Shown here one piece after another: positions 8,947-17,233 of a stretch of 64,000 bases of DNA (position 1 is the first letter of the stretch; the number at the start of each line of letters is the position of its first letter). Under the pieces are notes generated by a model, which did not search any database, was not told the origin of the DNA, and saw nothing but the letters and a program-made list of their open reading frames with translations. The position numbers and the translations under genes were made by a program. Source of the stretch: Kitasatospora herbaricolor (lineage in GTDB: Bacteria > Actinomycetota > Actinomycetes > Streptomycetales > Streptomycetaceae); assembly GCF_030813695.1 (NCBI RefSeq), contig NZ_JAUSVA010000002.1, positions 682,001-746,000 on the forward strand. The letters are read 5' to 3'.

Positions 8947-9001
8947 CTAGTCGCAGGCCTGGGTGAGGCCAACCGGAGCGGCCTGTGCGGAGAGGACCGA
9001 G

Positions 9002-9958
9002 TCAGCCTGTCCGCCCGCTCGACCGGTCCTGATGTGCCAGCCATTTCGTGATCACTCGGTTCGTTTCCTCGGGTTCCTCCTGCTGGATCCAGTGGCCGCA
9101 GTCCAGGCTGACCACTTGCACGTCGGGTACGAACTCGGCCAGGTTCTCGGACCTCGCGACCAGGTCCCGGTCGCCGTAGATCATGAGGGTGGGCTGGTGG
9201 ACGACCGGGTCCGCGTCCGCCAGCAGGTGCCAGTTGCGGTCGAGGTTCCTGTACCAGTTGATGGTGCCGGTGAACCCGGACGTTTCGAAGGCGGAGACGA
9301 GGACGGCCAGTTCGCTGTCGCTCATGACGGGCTCTCCGCGTGGTGATTCCGCTCTGGCGAGATTGATCAGCGCCATGCCCGGCTGGGGCTCCGCGGGGGG
9401 CTCGTTCTTCCGGTACAGGTTGCGGAGGAACTGGAAGGTGTTGTCGTCGAGGACGGCGTCCGCGACGCCCGGCTGCCGATTGAAGTGGACGAAGTAGAAG
9501 TCGCCGCCGAGCACGGCTTCCATGACCTCGATCCAGGGTTTCTCTCCGCGCTCCTGGTAGGGCAGGCTCAGGTTGATCACCTTGTTCACCCGGTGGGGGT
9601 GCAGCAGTGTCAGGCCCCAGACGACGAAGGCGCCCCAGTCATGGCCGACGAAGGTGGCGTCTTCGTAGCCGTAGTGGTCGAGGAGCGCGACCAGGTCGCC
9701 CGACAGGTGTGCGATGTCGTAGTCCGTCACTTCGGCCGGGCGGGACGAGCGGCCGTAACCCCGCTGGTTCGGGGCGATGACGTGGTAGCCGGCCGCGGCG
9801 AGGGCGGGCATCTGGTGACGCCAGGAGAAGGCGTGCTCCGGCCAGCCGTGGCAGAGCACGATGGGCTTTCCCGCGTTCTCCCGTCCCGCTTCGAAGACTT
9901 CGAGTTCCACACCGTTGACCGGAACGAGAGTGGGCTCGGGGAAATCGGTTGAGGTCAT
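9002..9958 (-). CDS. Alpha/beta hydrolase, epoxide hydrolase type
   Basis: The 318-residue protein (ATG at 9958) has the HGWP oxyanion motif at residues 37-40, nucleophile D107 in GHDWGA, and a late catalytic His in DCGHWIQQEEPEE. The Asp nucleophile and HGxP are typical of soluble epoxide hydrolases and haloalkane dehalogenases. PYQERGEK and the cap with paired aromatic residues fit the epoxide branch. It opens epoxides to diols in the cytoplasm, probably for detoxification. It is divergent from a WYL regulator across a 62-bp gap with a perfect palindrome, so that protein probably controls it. Confidence 0.88.
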   Translation of the reverse strand: MTSTDFPEPTLVPVNGVELEVFEAGRENAGKPIVLCHGWPEHAFSWRHQMPALAAAGYHVIAPNQRGYGRSSRPAEVTDYDIAHLSGDLVALLDHYGYEDATFVGHDWGAFVVWGLTLLHPHRVNKVINLSLPYQERGEKPWIEVMEAVLGGDFYFVHFNRQPGVADAVLDDNTFQFLRNLYRKNEPPAEPQPGMALINLARAESPRGEPVMSDSELAVLVSAFETSGFTGTINWYRNLDRNWHLLADADPVVHQPTLMIYGDRDLVARSENLAEFVPDVQVVSLDCGHWIQQEEPEETNRVITKWLAHQDRSSGRTG

Positions 9959-9977
9959 GTCGCCATCCTGCCGCCCG

Positions 9978-10002
9978 AAACCGGTCACCTCATGACCGGT
10001 TT
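9978..10002. promoter_or_regulatory. Palindromic operator between hydrolase and WYL regulator
   Basis: AAACCGGTCA-N5-TGACCGGTTT is a perfect 10-bp inverted repeat in the 62-bp divergent promoter. It lies 19 bases from each start codon, so a bound protein would block both genes. The adjacent WYL regulator is the obvious candidate. Confidence 0.7.
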
Positions 10003-10020
10003 GTGTGAGAGTTTTTCGGC

Positions 10021-10968
10021 GTGCGAACCGACCGGCTGGTGGCCATCCTCCTGTTGCTGCAACGGCGCGAGCAGGTGACGGCGGCGGAGGTCGCCCGGGA
10101 GCTGGAGGTCTCCGAGCGCACCGCCCGCCGCGACCTCGACGCCCTGGCCATGGCCGGGGTGCCCGTGTACTCCACGCAAGGCCGAGGCGGCGGCTGGCGC
10201 CTGGTGGGCGGTGCCCGCACCGACCTTTCGGGGCTGACCGCGGGTGAGGCCCGCGCCCTGTTCCTGGTCGCCGGCCCGGCCTCGGCCGCGACACCAGCCG
10301 TGAAAGCGGCTCTGCGCAAGCTCGTCCATGCCCTGCCGGAGCCGTTCCGCCTGCAGGCCGAGGCGGCGGCGTCGTCACTGGTGACGGACCCGCGACAATG
10401 GGGGGCGAACCGGGCCGAGCCCCGACCGCCCCGCTTCCTCGACGAACTCCAGGACGCGGTGATCCGCGGCGTCCAGGTGCGGCTCGGCTACATCGACGGC
10501 AAAGGCACCGAAACGACGAGAACCGTCCACCCGCTGGGCATCGTCGCCAAAGGCCCGTCGTGGTACCTCGTCACCCGTACCGGGGCCGGTCGGCGGACCT
10601 TCCGGATCGACCGCGTGTCGTCCGCCGACCCGACCGACGATCCGGTGAACCGGCCCGAGGACTTCGACCTCGCCGGGAGCTGGCGCGAGATCGCCGACGA
10701 GGTCGAACGCAGGCGAACGCCCCTGGAGATCCAGGCGCTCTGCACACCCCACGGCATCGGCATACTCCGGATCGGGCTCGGCGATCGCCTCGAAGTGGGC
10801 GGCACCAGGACCGACGGCCGCATCGAGGTCGTCATCCGCGGCCGCGACGAGTACACCCTCGCCGGTGAGCTCGCCGGGCTCGTGGAATGGCTGGAGGTGA
10901 CCGGCCCTCCGAACGTGCGAGCCCACCTGGCCTCGATCGGCAACGCGCTCGTCCAGCGCTACCGCTGA
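10021..10968 (+). CDS. HTH/WYL-domain transcriptional regulator
   Basis: The GTG at 10021 starts a 315-residue protein. Residues 1-60 form a DeoR-like winged helix-turn-helix (RTDRLVAILLLLQRREQVTA; VSERTARRDLDALAMAGVPV). Residues 140-215 form the WYL domain, in which SWYLVTRTGAGRRTFRIDRV is the ligand-sensing core. A C-terminal WCX-like domain follows. WYL proteins sense ligands, often nucleic-acid-derived or small molecules. The divergent arrangement and shared palindrome suggest control of the epoxide hydrolase gene and itself. Confidence 0.88.
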   Translation: MRTDRLVAILLLLQRREQVTAAEVARELEVSERTARRDLDALAMAGVPVYSTQGRGGGWRLVGGARTDLSGLTAGEARALFLVAGPASAATPAVKAALRKLVHALPEPFRLQAEAAASSLVTDPRQWGANRAEPRPPRFLDELQDAVIRGVQVRLGYIDGKGTETTRTVHPLGIVAKGPSWYLVTRTGAGRRTFRIDRVSSADPTDDPVNRPEDFDLAGSWREIADEVERRRTPLEIQALCTPHGIGILRIGLGDRLEVGGTRTDGRIEVVIRGRDEYTLAGELAGLVEWLEVTGPPNVRAHLASIGNALVQRYR

Positions 10969-11058
10969 GTCCGCATCCGCCGACGCGTCGACCGTGCGGA
11001 GCCGAGCCTCCGGAAGGGCCTGCGCCGGGGCCGGGGTGGATGACAGGCCGCCGCGGGA

Positions 11059-12249
11059 TCAGGAGGGCGTGGCGTCGGCCGGAGCCGGGTGGCGGCCGAA
11101 CCAATCCAGGCACACGACGAGCGCGTCGTCCTGGGGGTCCTCGTCGCGGTGGGCGGCGAGTTCGGTCAGGATCGCGCGGGGCACCTCGGCCGCCGGCAGC
11201 AGCCGGGTCGCCAGGACAGCGCGGGCCAGCGCCGCGGTGCCGTAGGTCTCGCCCGCTTTCGAGGCGACGGCGTACACACCGTCGCTGACGAAGATCAGCC
11301 GGTCGCCACGCTGCACCCGGGTCTGCTGGGGCTCGTAGGGGGTGTCGTCGGCAAGGCCGAGCGGCAGCTGCGCCTCGAACGGGATGTGCCGGACGGCACC
11401 GTCCCGCAGCCGCAGCAACTGCGGGGAGCCCGCGTCGACGATCTCCACCAGGCCGGTGTCCAGGTGGAACTCAAGCAGAAGGACGGAGACGTGGGCCTCG
11501 CCCCTGTGCTGGCCGTAGACGGCCTGATCGGCCAGCGCCGCCTGGTCCGCGATGTCGACGCCCGCTCGCCGCGCGTTGCGCAACGCGTTGATCGCGAGAT
11601 TGGTGAGGAGCGAGGCGTCAATGCCCTCACCCATACCGTTGGTGATGGTCAGGGTGAGGCGGTCCTCGGTGGCCGACCAGTCGAAGTTGTCGCCGTGGAT
11701 GGCGTAGGCGGGCTCCAGTTGGGCGCCGATGGCGTACTCCTCCCGGGTGCAGGCACGGGCCGGCAGCAGTTGCCACTGCATCTCGGCGGCCAGCGTGAGG
11801 CGGTCCTTGCGGCGGGCCCGGAGATAGAGGTCGGTGTCGCGGTCCGCGACGACGATCTGGTGGCCGAGCATCTCGGCGACCTCGCCCAGTTCCGCCTGCC
11901 GCTGCGGTGTGAGGTCGGCGCGATCCACTTCGATGCTCAGCACACCGAGCCGGTCGCCCCGGACGGTGACCGGCAGGTGCACCACCGCACCGCCCTCAGG
12001 GCCGGGCTCGGTGAACGCCTGCTGGGAGCCGAAGGCCCTGCCGGGTGCCCCGGCGTGCGCGGGCAGCGGCTCGGCCGTGTGCGGCAGGTCGGTCACCCGT
12101 TGCAGCACGGTCAGGCTGTAGTCGGCCAGCAGCAGCTCGACCGCGCGCACGCCGTAGCGGCGTCCGAGGATGTCGCGTGCCGTGTCCAGCAGCGCGTACG
12201 GGGCGGCGGTGCGCAGCGCGCGCTCGACCGCGTACAGGTCGGCTGTCAC
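11059..12249 (-). CDS. GAF-SpoIIE-like phosphatase with altered metal site
   Basis: The GTG at 12249 is preceded by AAAAGGAG. Residues 1-150 are a GAF-like sensor domain (VRAVELLLADYSLTVLQRVT...LPVTVRGDRLGVLSIEVD); residues 165-390 are a SpoIIE/PP2C fold. The usual GD-x-x-G-H-G metal motif reads TNGMGEGIDA, with Asn replacing the metal-binding Asp. FVSDGVY and a terminal DDALVV keep the later Asp residues. The enzyme may be weak or a pseudophosphatase; comparable variants are known in streptomycetes. It is divergent from a MarR gene, 76 bases apart. Confidence 0.85.
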   Translation of the reverse strand: MTADLYAVERALRTAAPYALLDTARDILGRRYGVRAVELLLADYSLTVLQRVTDLPHTAEPLPAHAGAPGRAFGSQQAFTEPGPEGGAVVHLPVTVRGDRLGVLSIEVDRADLTPQRQAELGEVAEMLGHQIVVADRDTDLYLRARRKDRLTLAAEMQWQLLPARACTREEYAIGAQLEPAYAIHGDNFDWSATEDRLTLTITNGMGEGIDASLLTNLAINALRNARRAGVDIADQAALADQAVYGQHRGEAHVSVLLLEFHLDTGLVEIVDAGSPQLLRLRDGAVRHIPFEAQLPLGLADDTPYEPQQTRVQRGDRLIFVSDGVYAVASKAGETYGTAALARAVLATRLLPAAEVPRAILTELAAHRDEDPQDDALVVCLDWFGRHPAPADATPS

Positions 12250-12325
12250 CGTTGTTCTCCTTTTCCCTGCGAAAGAGGGCCGATTCGGCGGACCGGTTGT
12301 CCAGTGAGGGGACCGGGATGCCAGC

Positions 12326-12814
12326 ATGGACCTTATGGACCCCGTCTCCCCGTTCCCGGGCCGTGCCGAACATGCGGCCACCGCGTCGTCCGTGGTGGAG
12401 CTTTTGGAGGTCCTCTGGGGTCGGGGCCGGGACCTGGCCACGGCCCCGGTGTCGGTGTCCCAGCTACGGTTGCTCTATGTTCTGGCGGACAACGAGGGCA
12501 TCAACCTCCGTTCGCTCACCGACACCCTCGCATCGCTCCCTTCGTCGGTCAGCCGGCTGTGTGACCGCCTGGAGGCGATCGGACTCGTCCGGCGCTCCGC
12601 CAGTACGACCAGTCGGCGCGAGCTCCAGTTGCACCTGACACCTGCCGGGCGGGACTTTCTGGCCCAGCTGCGCTCGGCTCGGGAACAGGCGCTCGCCGAG
12701 GTCCTCGATGCCATGCCCGCGGCCGACCGCCGTGCGCTGATGACCGGCCTGACGGCCTTCCGTCGGGCTGCGACCCCGCCGGCGGGTGAGACTTCGGCCG
12801 CACGGTCGGCCTGA
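12326..12814 (+). CDS. MarR-family transcriptional regulator
   Basis: The 162-residue protein has a winged helix-turn-helix at about residues 45-115 (VSQLRLLYVLADNEGINLRS; LPSSVSRLCDRLEAIGLVRR), the β-wing (TTSRRELQLHLTPAGRDFL) and dimerisation helices at both ends. ATGs at 12326 and 12335 are both possible; neither has a strong ribosome site. It is divergent from the GAF-SpoIIE gene and may regulate it. The ligand is unknown. Confidence 0.87.
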   Translation: MDLMDPVSPFPGRAEHAATASSVVELLEVLWGRGRDLATAPVSVSQLRLLYVLADNEGINLRSLTDTLASLPSSVSRLCDRLEAIGLVRRSASTTSRRELQLHLTPAGRDFLAQLRSAREQALAEVLDAMPAADRRALMTGLTAFRRAATPPAGETSAARSA

Positions 12815-13327
12815 GCGACCTGCTGTCTGCGCCCTGCCGCGGGGCCCACGGGGACGATCTGCTGCCGTCGGCGACGCAAGGTCCAGCCGGACAACAGGTG
12901 CACAGGTACAGCGGCCCGGTCGCCGATTCTCCGTGCGGCGCTCCACCAGGTGACCGATGAGCGGGAGCACGTCCGCCGCGGAGCGGCCGCCCGTTCTCCA
13001 CCCCGGAGCTCGCGCCGGCCGGCGGGGCCGGCGGTTTCGGTCGGCTCCTCAAGGCAAGGACCTGACGCGGAGATTCCCGGTCGATCGGTCCGGGACCGGG
13101 TGCGGGCGGGGAGCGGGCGAGGGGTCGGCAGGCAGCGGCGGCTACTACCCGTGGCCGCACGGTAGCAGTGTGTGTACGCTGCATCGCCGCCTCGGACATG
13201 TGCTGGGGTTGTGCGGGGATCGGGGCCCAGGTTGCGTTTGTCGTGGATGATGCGAGACGGTTGCCGTGATGCAACATTTTCGAGCTGTAGAAGAGGAGTG
13301 GGGGGCGCTCGTTGCGCTCCCGCGCCT
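12815..13327. other. Promoter region of the partner-switching operon
   Basis: These 513 bases contain no convincing gene. Near the downstream end is a small dyad GTTGC-N6-GCAAC (13260-13275) and AT-richer sequence (CAACATTTTCGAGCTGTAG) that is the most likely promoter of the operon starting at 13328. The start codon of that operon has no close ribosome site; AGAGGAG lies about 35 bases upstream. Confidence 0.35.
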
Positions 13328-14986
13328 ATGAGTCTTTCCCATGGCCCTGCCGCCCCTGAGCGAGCGAACGCCGACCTTGTCACGAGGGCGTGGCGGCACG
13401 CGCCCTACCCGGCACTGGTGATGGACGCCGCGGGCGTCGTGCTGGAGGCGAACGAGTCGGCCCGCGCGCTGTTCAACCACGCGGTGGGCGACGTGCTGGC
13501 GGATCTTGCCGTGCCCGACTGGCTCGTCCAGGCGCATCGTCGTCAGGGGGGAGCCGCCGGCGGTTCCCCCGCACTTCCCGCACCTTCGGGTGCGGTGCAC
13601 CACCGCACCTTCGAGGCGCACCCCACCCGTGACCGAGGGGCACAGGTGTTGTGGTGGCTGATGGAGATCACCGATCTGCGCGTGGCGGAGGAGGCGCTGA
13701 GAACTGAGCGGGACCGTACCGGTCTGCTGGCGCAGATTTCCAGCGCGCTGCTGTCCTCACTGAATGTCGAACGCTGCACGGAGGTGACCGCCCGGATGGC
13801 TGCCGACCACCTCGCGGATGCGGCCGTCATCGTCGGCCCCGCCCACGGGTACCGCTACCCCCTGACCTACGCACAGGGCAGCGGCCCGGTCACGCAGAGC
13901 ATGGCCCGGATCGACCCGGCCACCGTGCCCGGCCTGGCGGAGGCCCTTCAGGGTTACCCACCGGTGCCCACCCGCTGGATCAGCCCCGACGAGATCCCCG
14001 ACTGGGCGATCCCGCCCGGCTTCACCGGTCCCATCGGATCGGTGATCGTCACCCCCCTGCCCGGTCACGGCGTCCCCGCCGGCGTGCTCGTCCTGCTCCG
14101 GGCCGATGCTCACCGCGCCTTCACCGACCGCGAGGAGGTCTTCGCCCGGCTGTTCGCCGCCCGCGCGGGCGCCGCCCTGTCCGCGGCCCGCCTCTACAGC
14201 GAGCAGGCCGCCCTCACCACCGTGCTGATGCGCGACCTCCTGCCGCCCACGCTGGAGCGCGTGCACGGCGTCGAATACGCCGGCAGCTACCGGGCCGCCA
14301 ACGACCACGAACGCGTGGGCGGAGACTTCTACGACGTCCACCCCGGCGCGGAGCCCGACCAGGAGACGTTCGCGGTCCTCGGCGACGTCGCGGGCAAAGG
14401 ACTGGAGGCTGCCGCACTCACCGGCAAGATCCGCAGCGTCCTGCACGCCCTGCTCCCCCTGTCGGGCGACCACCAGCAGGTGCTCGGCCTGCTGAACGGC
14501 GCCCTGCTCACCTCCCACCATGCCCGGTTCGCGACGCTGATTCTCGTGTCCGCCCGGCGACGGGCCGGGCAGGTGGACCTGAGGCTGACAAGCGCCGGCC
14601 ACATGCGTCCGCTGATCGTCCGCAACAGCGGCCAGGTGGAGGAAGCCGCCACATCCGGCCAGTTGGTCGGGGCACTGCCGAAGGTGACCTCCCGCACGGT
14701 CACGACCGTCCTGGCTCCCGGCGAGACGTGCCTGCTCTACACCGACGGCATCACCGAGGCTCGCGGTGGACCGACCGGTGGCGAGTTCTTCGGTGAGCGA
14801 CGCCTGAAGCGGGCCCTGGAGGAGTGCGCGGGAATGCCCGCGCAGGCGATCACGGAGCGGGTGCAGATGCTGGCTTCCCAGTGGCTGGGCCGAGGGCGGC
14901 ACGACGACATGGCGACTCTCGCCATCGGCGCACCGCGGGGCGGACCGCTGAGGATCGTGGACGGGCGCGGCGGGAGGACCACATGA
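13328..14986 (+). CDS. PAS-GAF-SpoIIE serine phosphatase (RsbU-like)
   Basis: A 552-residue signalling phosphatase. A PAS domain (residues about 20-100: APYPALVMDAAGVVLEANES) is followed by a GAF domain (150-300) and a SpoIIE/PP2C domain (320-540). Catalytic motifs are complete: GGDFYDV, GDVAGKGLEAA, SAGHMRP, LYTDGITEA and HDDMATLA. The ATG at 13328 is chosen because the PAS homology begins soon after; the frame is open back to 13172. By family role it should dephosphorylate the STAS protein encoded at 16068, two genes downstream, and so release its sigma factor. Its TGA overlaps the next ATG, indicating translational coupling to the cobalamin sensor. Confidence 0.9.
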   Translation: MSLSHGPAAPERANADLVTRAWRHAPYPALVMDAAGVVLEANESARALFNHAVGDVLADLAVPDWLVQAHRRQGGAAGGSPALPAPSGAVHHRTFEAHPTRDRGAQVLWWLMEITDLRVAEEALRTERDRTGLLAQISSALLSSLNVERCTEVTARMAADHLADAAVIVGPAHGYRYPLTYAQGSGPVTQSMARIDPATVPGLAEALQGYPPVPTRWISPDEIPDWAIPPGFTGPIGSVIVTPLPGHGVPAGVLVLLRADAHRAFTDREEVFARLFAARAGAALSAARLYSEQAALTTVLMRDLLPPTLERVHGVEYAGSYRAANDHERVGGDFYDVHPGAEPDQETFAVLGDVAGKGLEAAALTGKIRSVLHALLPLSGDHQQVLGLLNGALLTSHHARFATLILVSARRRAGQVDLRLTSAGHMRPLIVRNSGQVEEAATSGQLVGALPKVTSRTVTTVLAPGETCLLYTDGITEARGGPTGGEFFGERRLKRALEECAGMPAQAITERVQMLASQWLGRGRHDDMATLAIGAPRGGPLRIVDGRGGRTT

Positions 14987-16071
14987 GCAGCAGTGGCAGC
15001 GCTCGGGTCGCCGAGTTGGCTGACAGGTTGTGGGTGGCCGTGTCGGGCGGTGACGAGCACGCTGCCGTGGACGTGATCGAGGACGCCCTCGTCGCGGGCC
15101 ATGACAGGGAGACGATGTTGCTGGAGGTGATCGGGGCCGTCCAGGAGAGGGTGGGCGCCGCGTGGGCCGCGAACCGGATGTCCGTGGCCCAGGAGCACGC
15201 CGCGACCGCCATCAACGAGCGGGCGATCGCGGCCACCGTCCATCGCCACCGGGTGACCGCGGACAGCGGCCGCGGTCGGATCACCGTCAGCTGCGTGGAC
15301 GGCGAGTGGCACGCTCTGCCCGCCCGTCTGGTCGCCGAAGTCCTGCGACTGCGCGGCTGGCAGGTCGATTACCTGGGTGCCCAGACCCCGACCTCGCACC
15401 TGATCGCCCACCTGCACGCGACCAACCCGCACGCGGTGCTGCTGTCCAGTTCCCTGCCCACGCACCTGCCCACCGCGCACGCCGCGATCGCCGCCTGCCA
15501 GGCCGTGGGGATACCCGTCCTGGTGGGCGGGCGGGCGTTCGGCGCGGACGGGCGCTACGCCCGCGCCTTCGGAGCGACCCGATGGGCGGCCAACGCTCGA
15601 GACGCCGCATCCGCGCTCGACGCCGGACTGCCCAGGCCCGATCCGACCGCCGCCCGACACGCGGTGGACGATCTGCCCCACCTGTCCGACCAGGAATACA
15701 CCATGGTCGGCCGCTCCCGCGCTCAACTGGTGAAACAGACTCTCGTCGATCTGGAGGACCGTTTCCCCGCGATGCGCTCCTACAGCGACGAACAGCGCGA
15801 ACGCACCGCGGAGGACCTCGCCCACATCGTCGACTTCCTCACCACCGCCCTGTACGTCGACGACCCCGACCTGTTCACGACCTTCGTGACGTGGACGGCG
15901 GACATCCTCCGCGCACGAGCCGTGCCCGCCCACTCACTGACGACGGGCCTGGCCGTCCTCGCCGAGCAGTTGCGCGACTTCCCCCGCGCCACCGCCCTGC
16001 TCCGCGGGGCGAGCGCCCGTCTCACCGGCCCCGCGACCCCTTCCGCCCCCGAACCAGGTTCACACGCATGA
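14983..16071 (+). CDS. Cobalamin-binding sensor protein in partner-switching operon
   Basis: The 362-residue protein begins with a B12-binding helical cap. W61, E71 and H72 (WAANRMSVAQEH) have the same spacing as W131, E141 and H142 of the Thermus photoreceptor CarH. A Rossmann B12-binding domain (residues 98-200) follows, with H110 in GEWHALP at the lower-ligand position, then YLGAQTP and LVGGRAFG. Residues 225-350 form a helical domain (EDLAHIVDFLTTALYVDDPD) resembling RsbR N-terminal or globin-like sensors. No DNA-binding domain is present. Both ends overlap neighbours by ATGA. I infer that it senses light or cobalamin status and acts on the phosphatase or STAS partner. Confidence 0.82.
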   Translation: MSSSGSARVAELADRLWVAVSGGDEHAAVDVIEDALVAGHDRETMLLEVIGAVQERVGAAWAANRMSVAQEHAATAINERAIAATVHRHRVTADSGRGRITVSCVDGEWHALPARLVAEVLRLRGWQVDYLGAQTPTSHLIAHLHATNPHAVLLSSSLPTHLPTAHAAIAACQAVGIPVLVGGRAFGADGRYARAFGATRWAANARDAASALDAGLPRPDPTAARHAVDDLPHLSDQEYTMVGRSRAQLVKQTLVDLEDRFPAMRSYSDEQRERTAEDLAHIVDFLTTALYVDDPDLFTTFVTWTADILRARAVPAHSLTTGLAVLAEQLRDFPRATALLRGASARLTGPATPSAPEPGSHA

Positions 16072-16442
16072 CTTCGCCCACACCGTTCATCGACATCGAC
16101 CCCCAGGCCGGGGCGCTCGTCGTCCGCATCACCGGCGAGCTGGACTACGACACCGGTCCGGAACTCCTGGACGCCGTCGCGACGCACCTCGTCCGCCGGC
16201 CGCCACCGCCCGAGGTCCGGCTGGACTTCGCCGGTCTCACGTGGATCGACTCGACGGGTCTGTCGACACTGCTGATGGTCCACCGCCACACCACAGCGGC
16301 TGGTTCCGCCCTGCACCTGGACAACCGCCCCGATGTGCTGGAACGCGTGCTCAACCTCACCCAGACCCTCGAACACCTCACCGGTCCGGCCGCGCAGGAC
16401 CTCGACGCGGAAGCCGTCCCGGAGACCGCCACAGGCCTGTAG
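16068..16442 (+). CDS. STAS-domain anti-sigma factor antagonist
   Basis: The 124-residue single STAS domain has IDSTGLSTLL with the phosphorylatable S62 or T63, and the usual β-strand start (GALVVRITGELDYDTG). Unphosphorylated, this class binds and sequesters a HATPase anti-sigma factor. Here the kinase/anti-sigma factor is encoded next (16804), the phosphatase two genes upstream (13328), and the sigma factor opposite (17234). The ATG overlaps the stop of the cobalamin sensor gene (ATGA), so the three genes are one operon. Confidence 0.9.
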   Translation: MTSPTPFIDIDPQAGALVVRITGELDYDTGPELLDAVATHLVRRPPPPEVRLDFAGLTWIDSTGLSTLLMVHRHTTAAGSALHLDNRPDVLERVLNLTQTLEHLTGPAAQDLDAEAVPETATGL

Positions 16443-16803
16443 CCGTCCACTGCCTGGCCCGCCAGGGTGGCAAGGCGGGTCCGGCGGGCGGTACGGAGGT
16501 CAAGGGGCCGTGGCCGCTCGGAAACGAATCCGCAGGACACGCCGTCGCCGACCTCCCGGGTACGACGATGTGCCGCGGCATCTTGGCACGAACGGTCGGT
16601 CCACCCGCCGGCGCCTGCCGCAGTCCCCAGCGAACGGCGTGATCGTCATCCGACAGAAACTGCCTGTTCCCCGGCGATTTCCGCCGGTCCACGGCTTCTC
16701 GCTCCCGGGTGACGTGGGATGCGAGGCGGATGGGAGGATGTCCGCTCGGGGTGGCGCCGGCCGCAGAGGATTTGCGGGAAGGTCGGAGGTGAAGGAGGAG
16801 CGC
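16443..16803. other. Gap between STAS and anti-sigma genes
   Basis: These 361 bases hold no recognisable gene. The gap is unusual inside an otherwise overlapping operon and may contain a separate promoter for the anti-sigma factor; I cannot point to a clear one. Confidence 0.35.
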
Positions 16804-17214
16804 GTGGAGAGCAGTGCCGGCAGCGGCGTACAGGCGCTGCTGTGCGTGGCGTTCGACGGCGGGTCAGGCACCTGTGTCCATGCCCGCGAGAACGCTGCCG
16901 CCTTTCTCGCCACCCTCGCCCCCGCTCGCCGGGACGAGGCGGTCGGCGAGGTGCTGCTGGTCGTCTCCGAGCTGGTGACCAACGCGGTACGCCACGCTCC
17001 CGGTCCGGTCGTACTCGCCTTGAACGCCGGAACCGGCATCGTGCGCATCACGGTGCGCGACACCAGCACCGCCCGGCCCGCACCGCGCACCCCCGACCTC
17101 GTGGGCGGCACTGGTGGCTTCGGCTGGACCACGATCATCCAACGCCTCGCCACAGACATTCGCGTCGTTCCGTACCCCGGTGGTAAAGAGATTCACGCCG
17201 TACTGCCCTGGTAG
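16804..17214 (+). CDS. HATPase-domain anti-sigma factor / serine kinase (RsbW-like)
   Basis: The GTG at 16804 follows GAAGGAGGAG. The 136-residue GHKL ATPase has an N-box ELVTNAVRHAP with metal-binding Asn, a G1 box VRDTS and a G2 box GGTGGFGWTTI. This small single-domain form binds sigma factors and phosphorylates STAS antagonists. Its position between a STAS gene and a SigB/SigF-type sigma gene, which ends 19 bases away on the other strand, supports direct pairing with both. Confidence 0.88.
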   Translation: MESSAGSGVQALLCVAFDGGSGTCVHARENAAAFLATLAPARRDEAVGEVLLVVSELVTNAVRHAPGPVVLALNAGTGIVRITVRDTSTARPAPRTPDLVGGTGGFGWTTIIQRLATDIRVVPYPGGKEIHAVLPW

Positions 17215-17233
17215 CGAACCCCGCTCCGCTGGC

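Noticed and set aside
8951..9001. Right-hand remainder of the DJ-1/PfpI gene beyond the IS
   Set aside because: The short sequence does not read as the expected continuation in any frame, so I did not annotate a second fragment.
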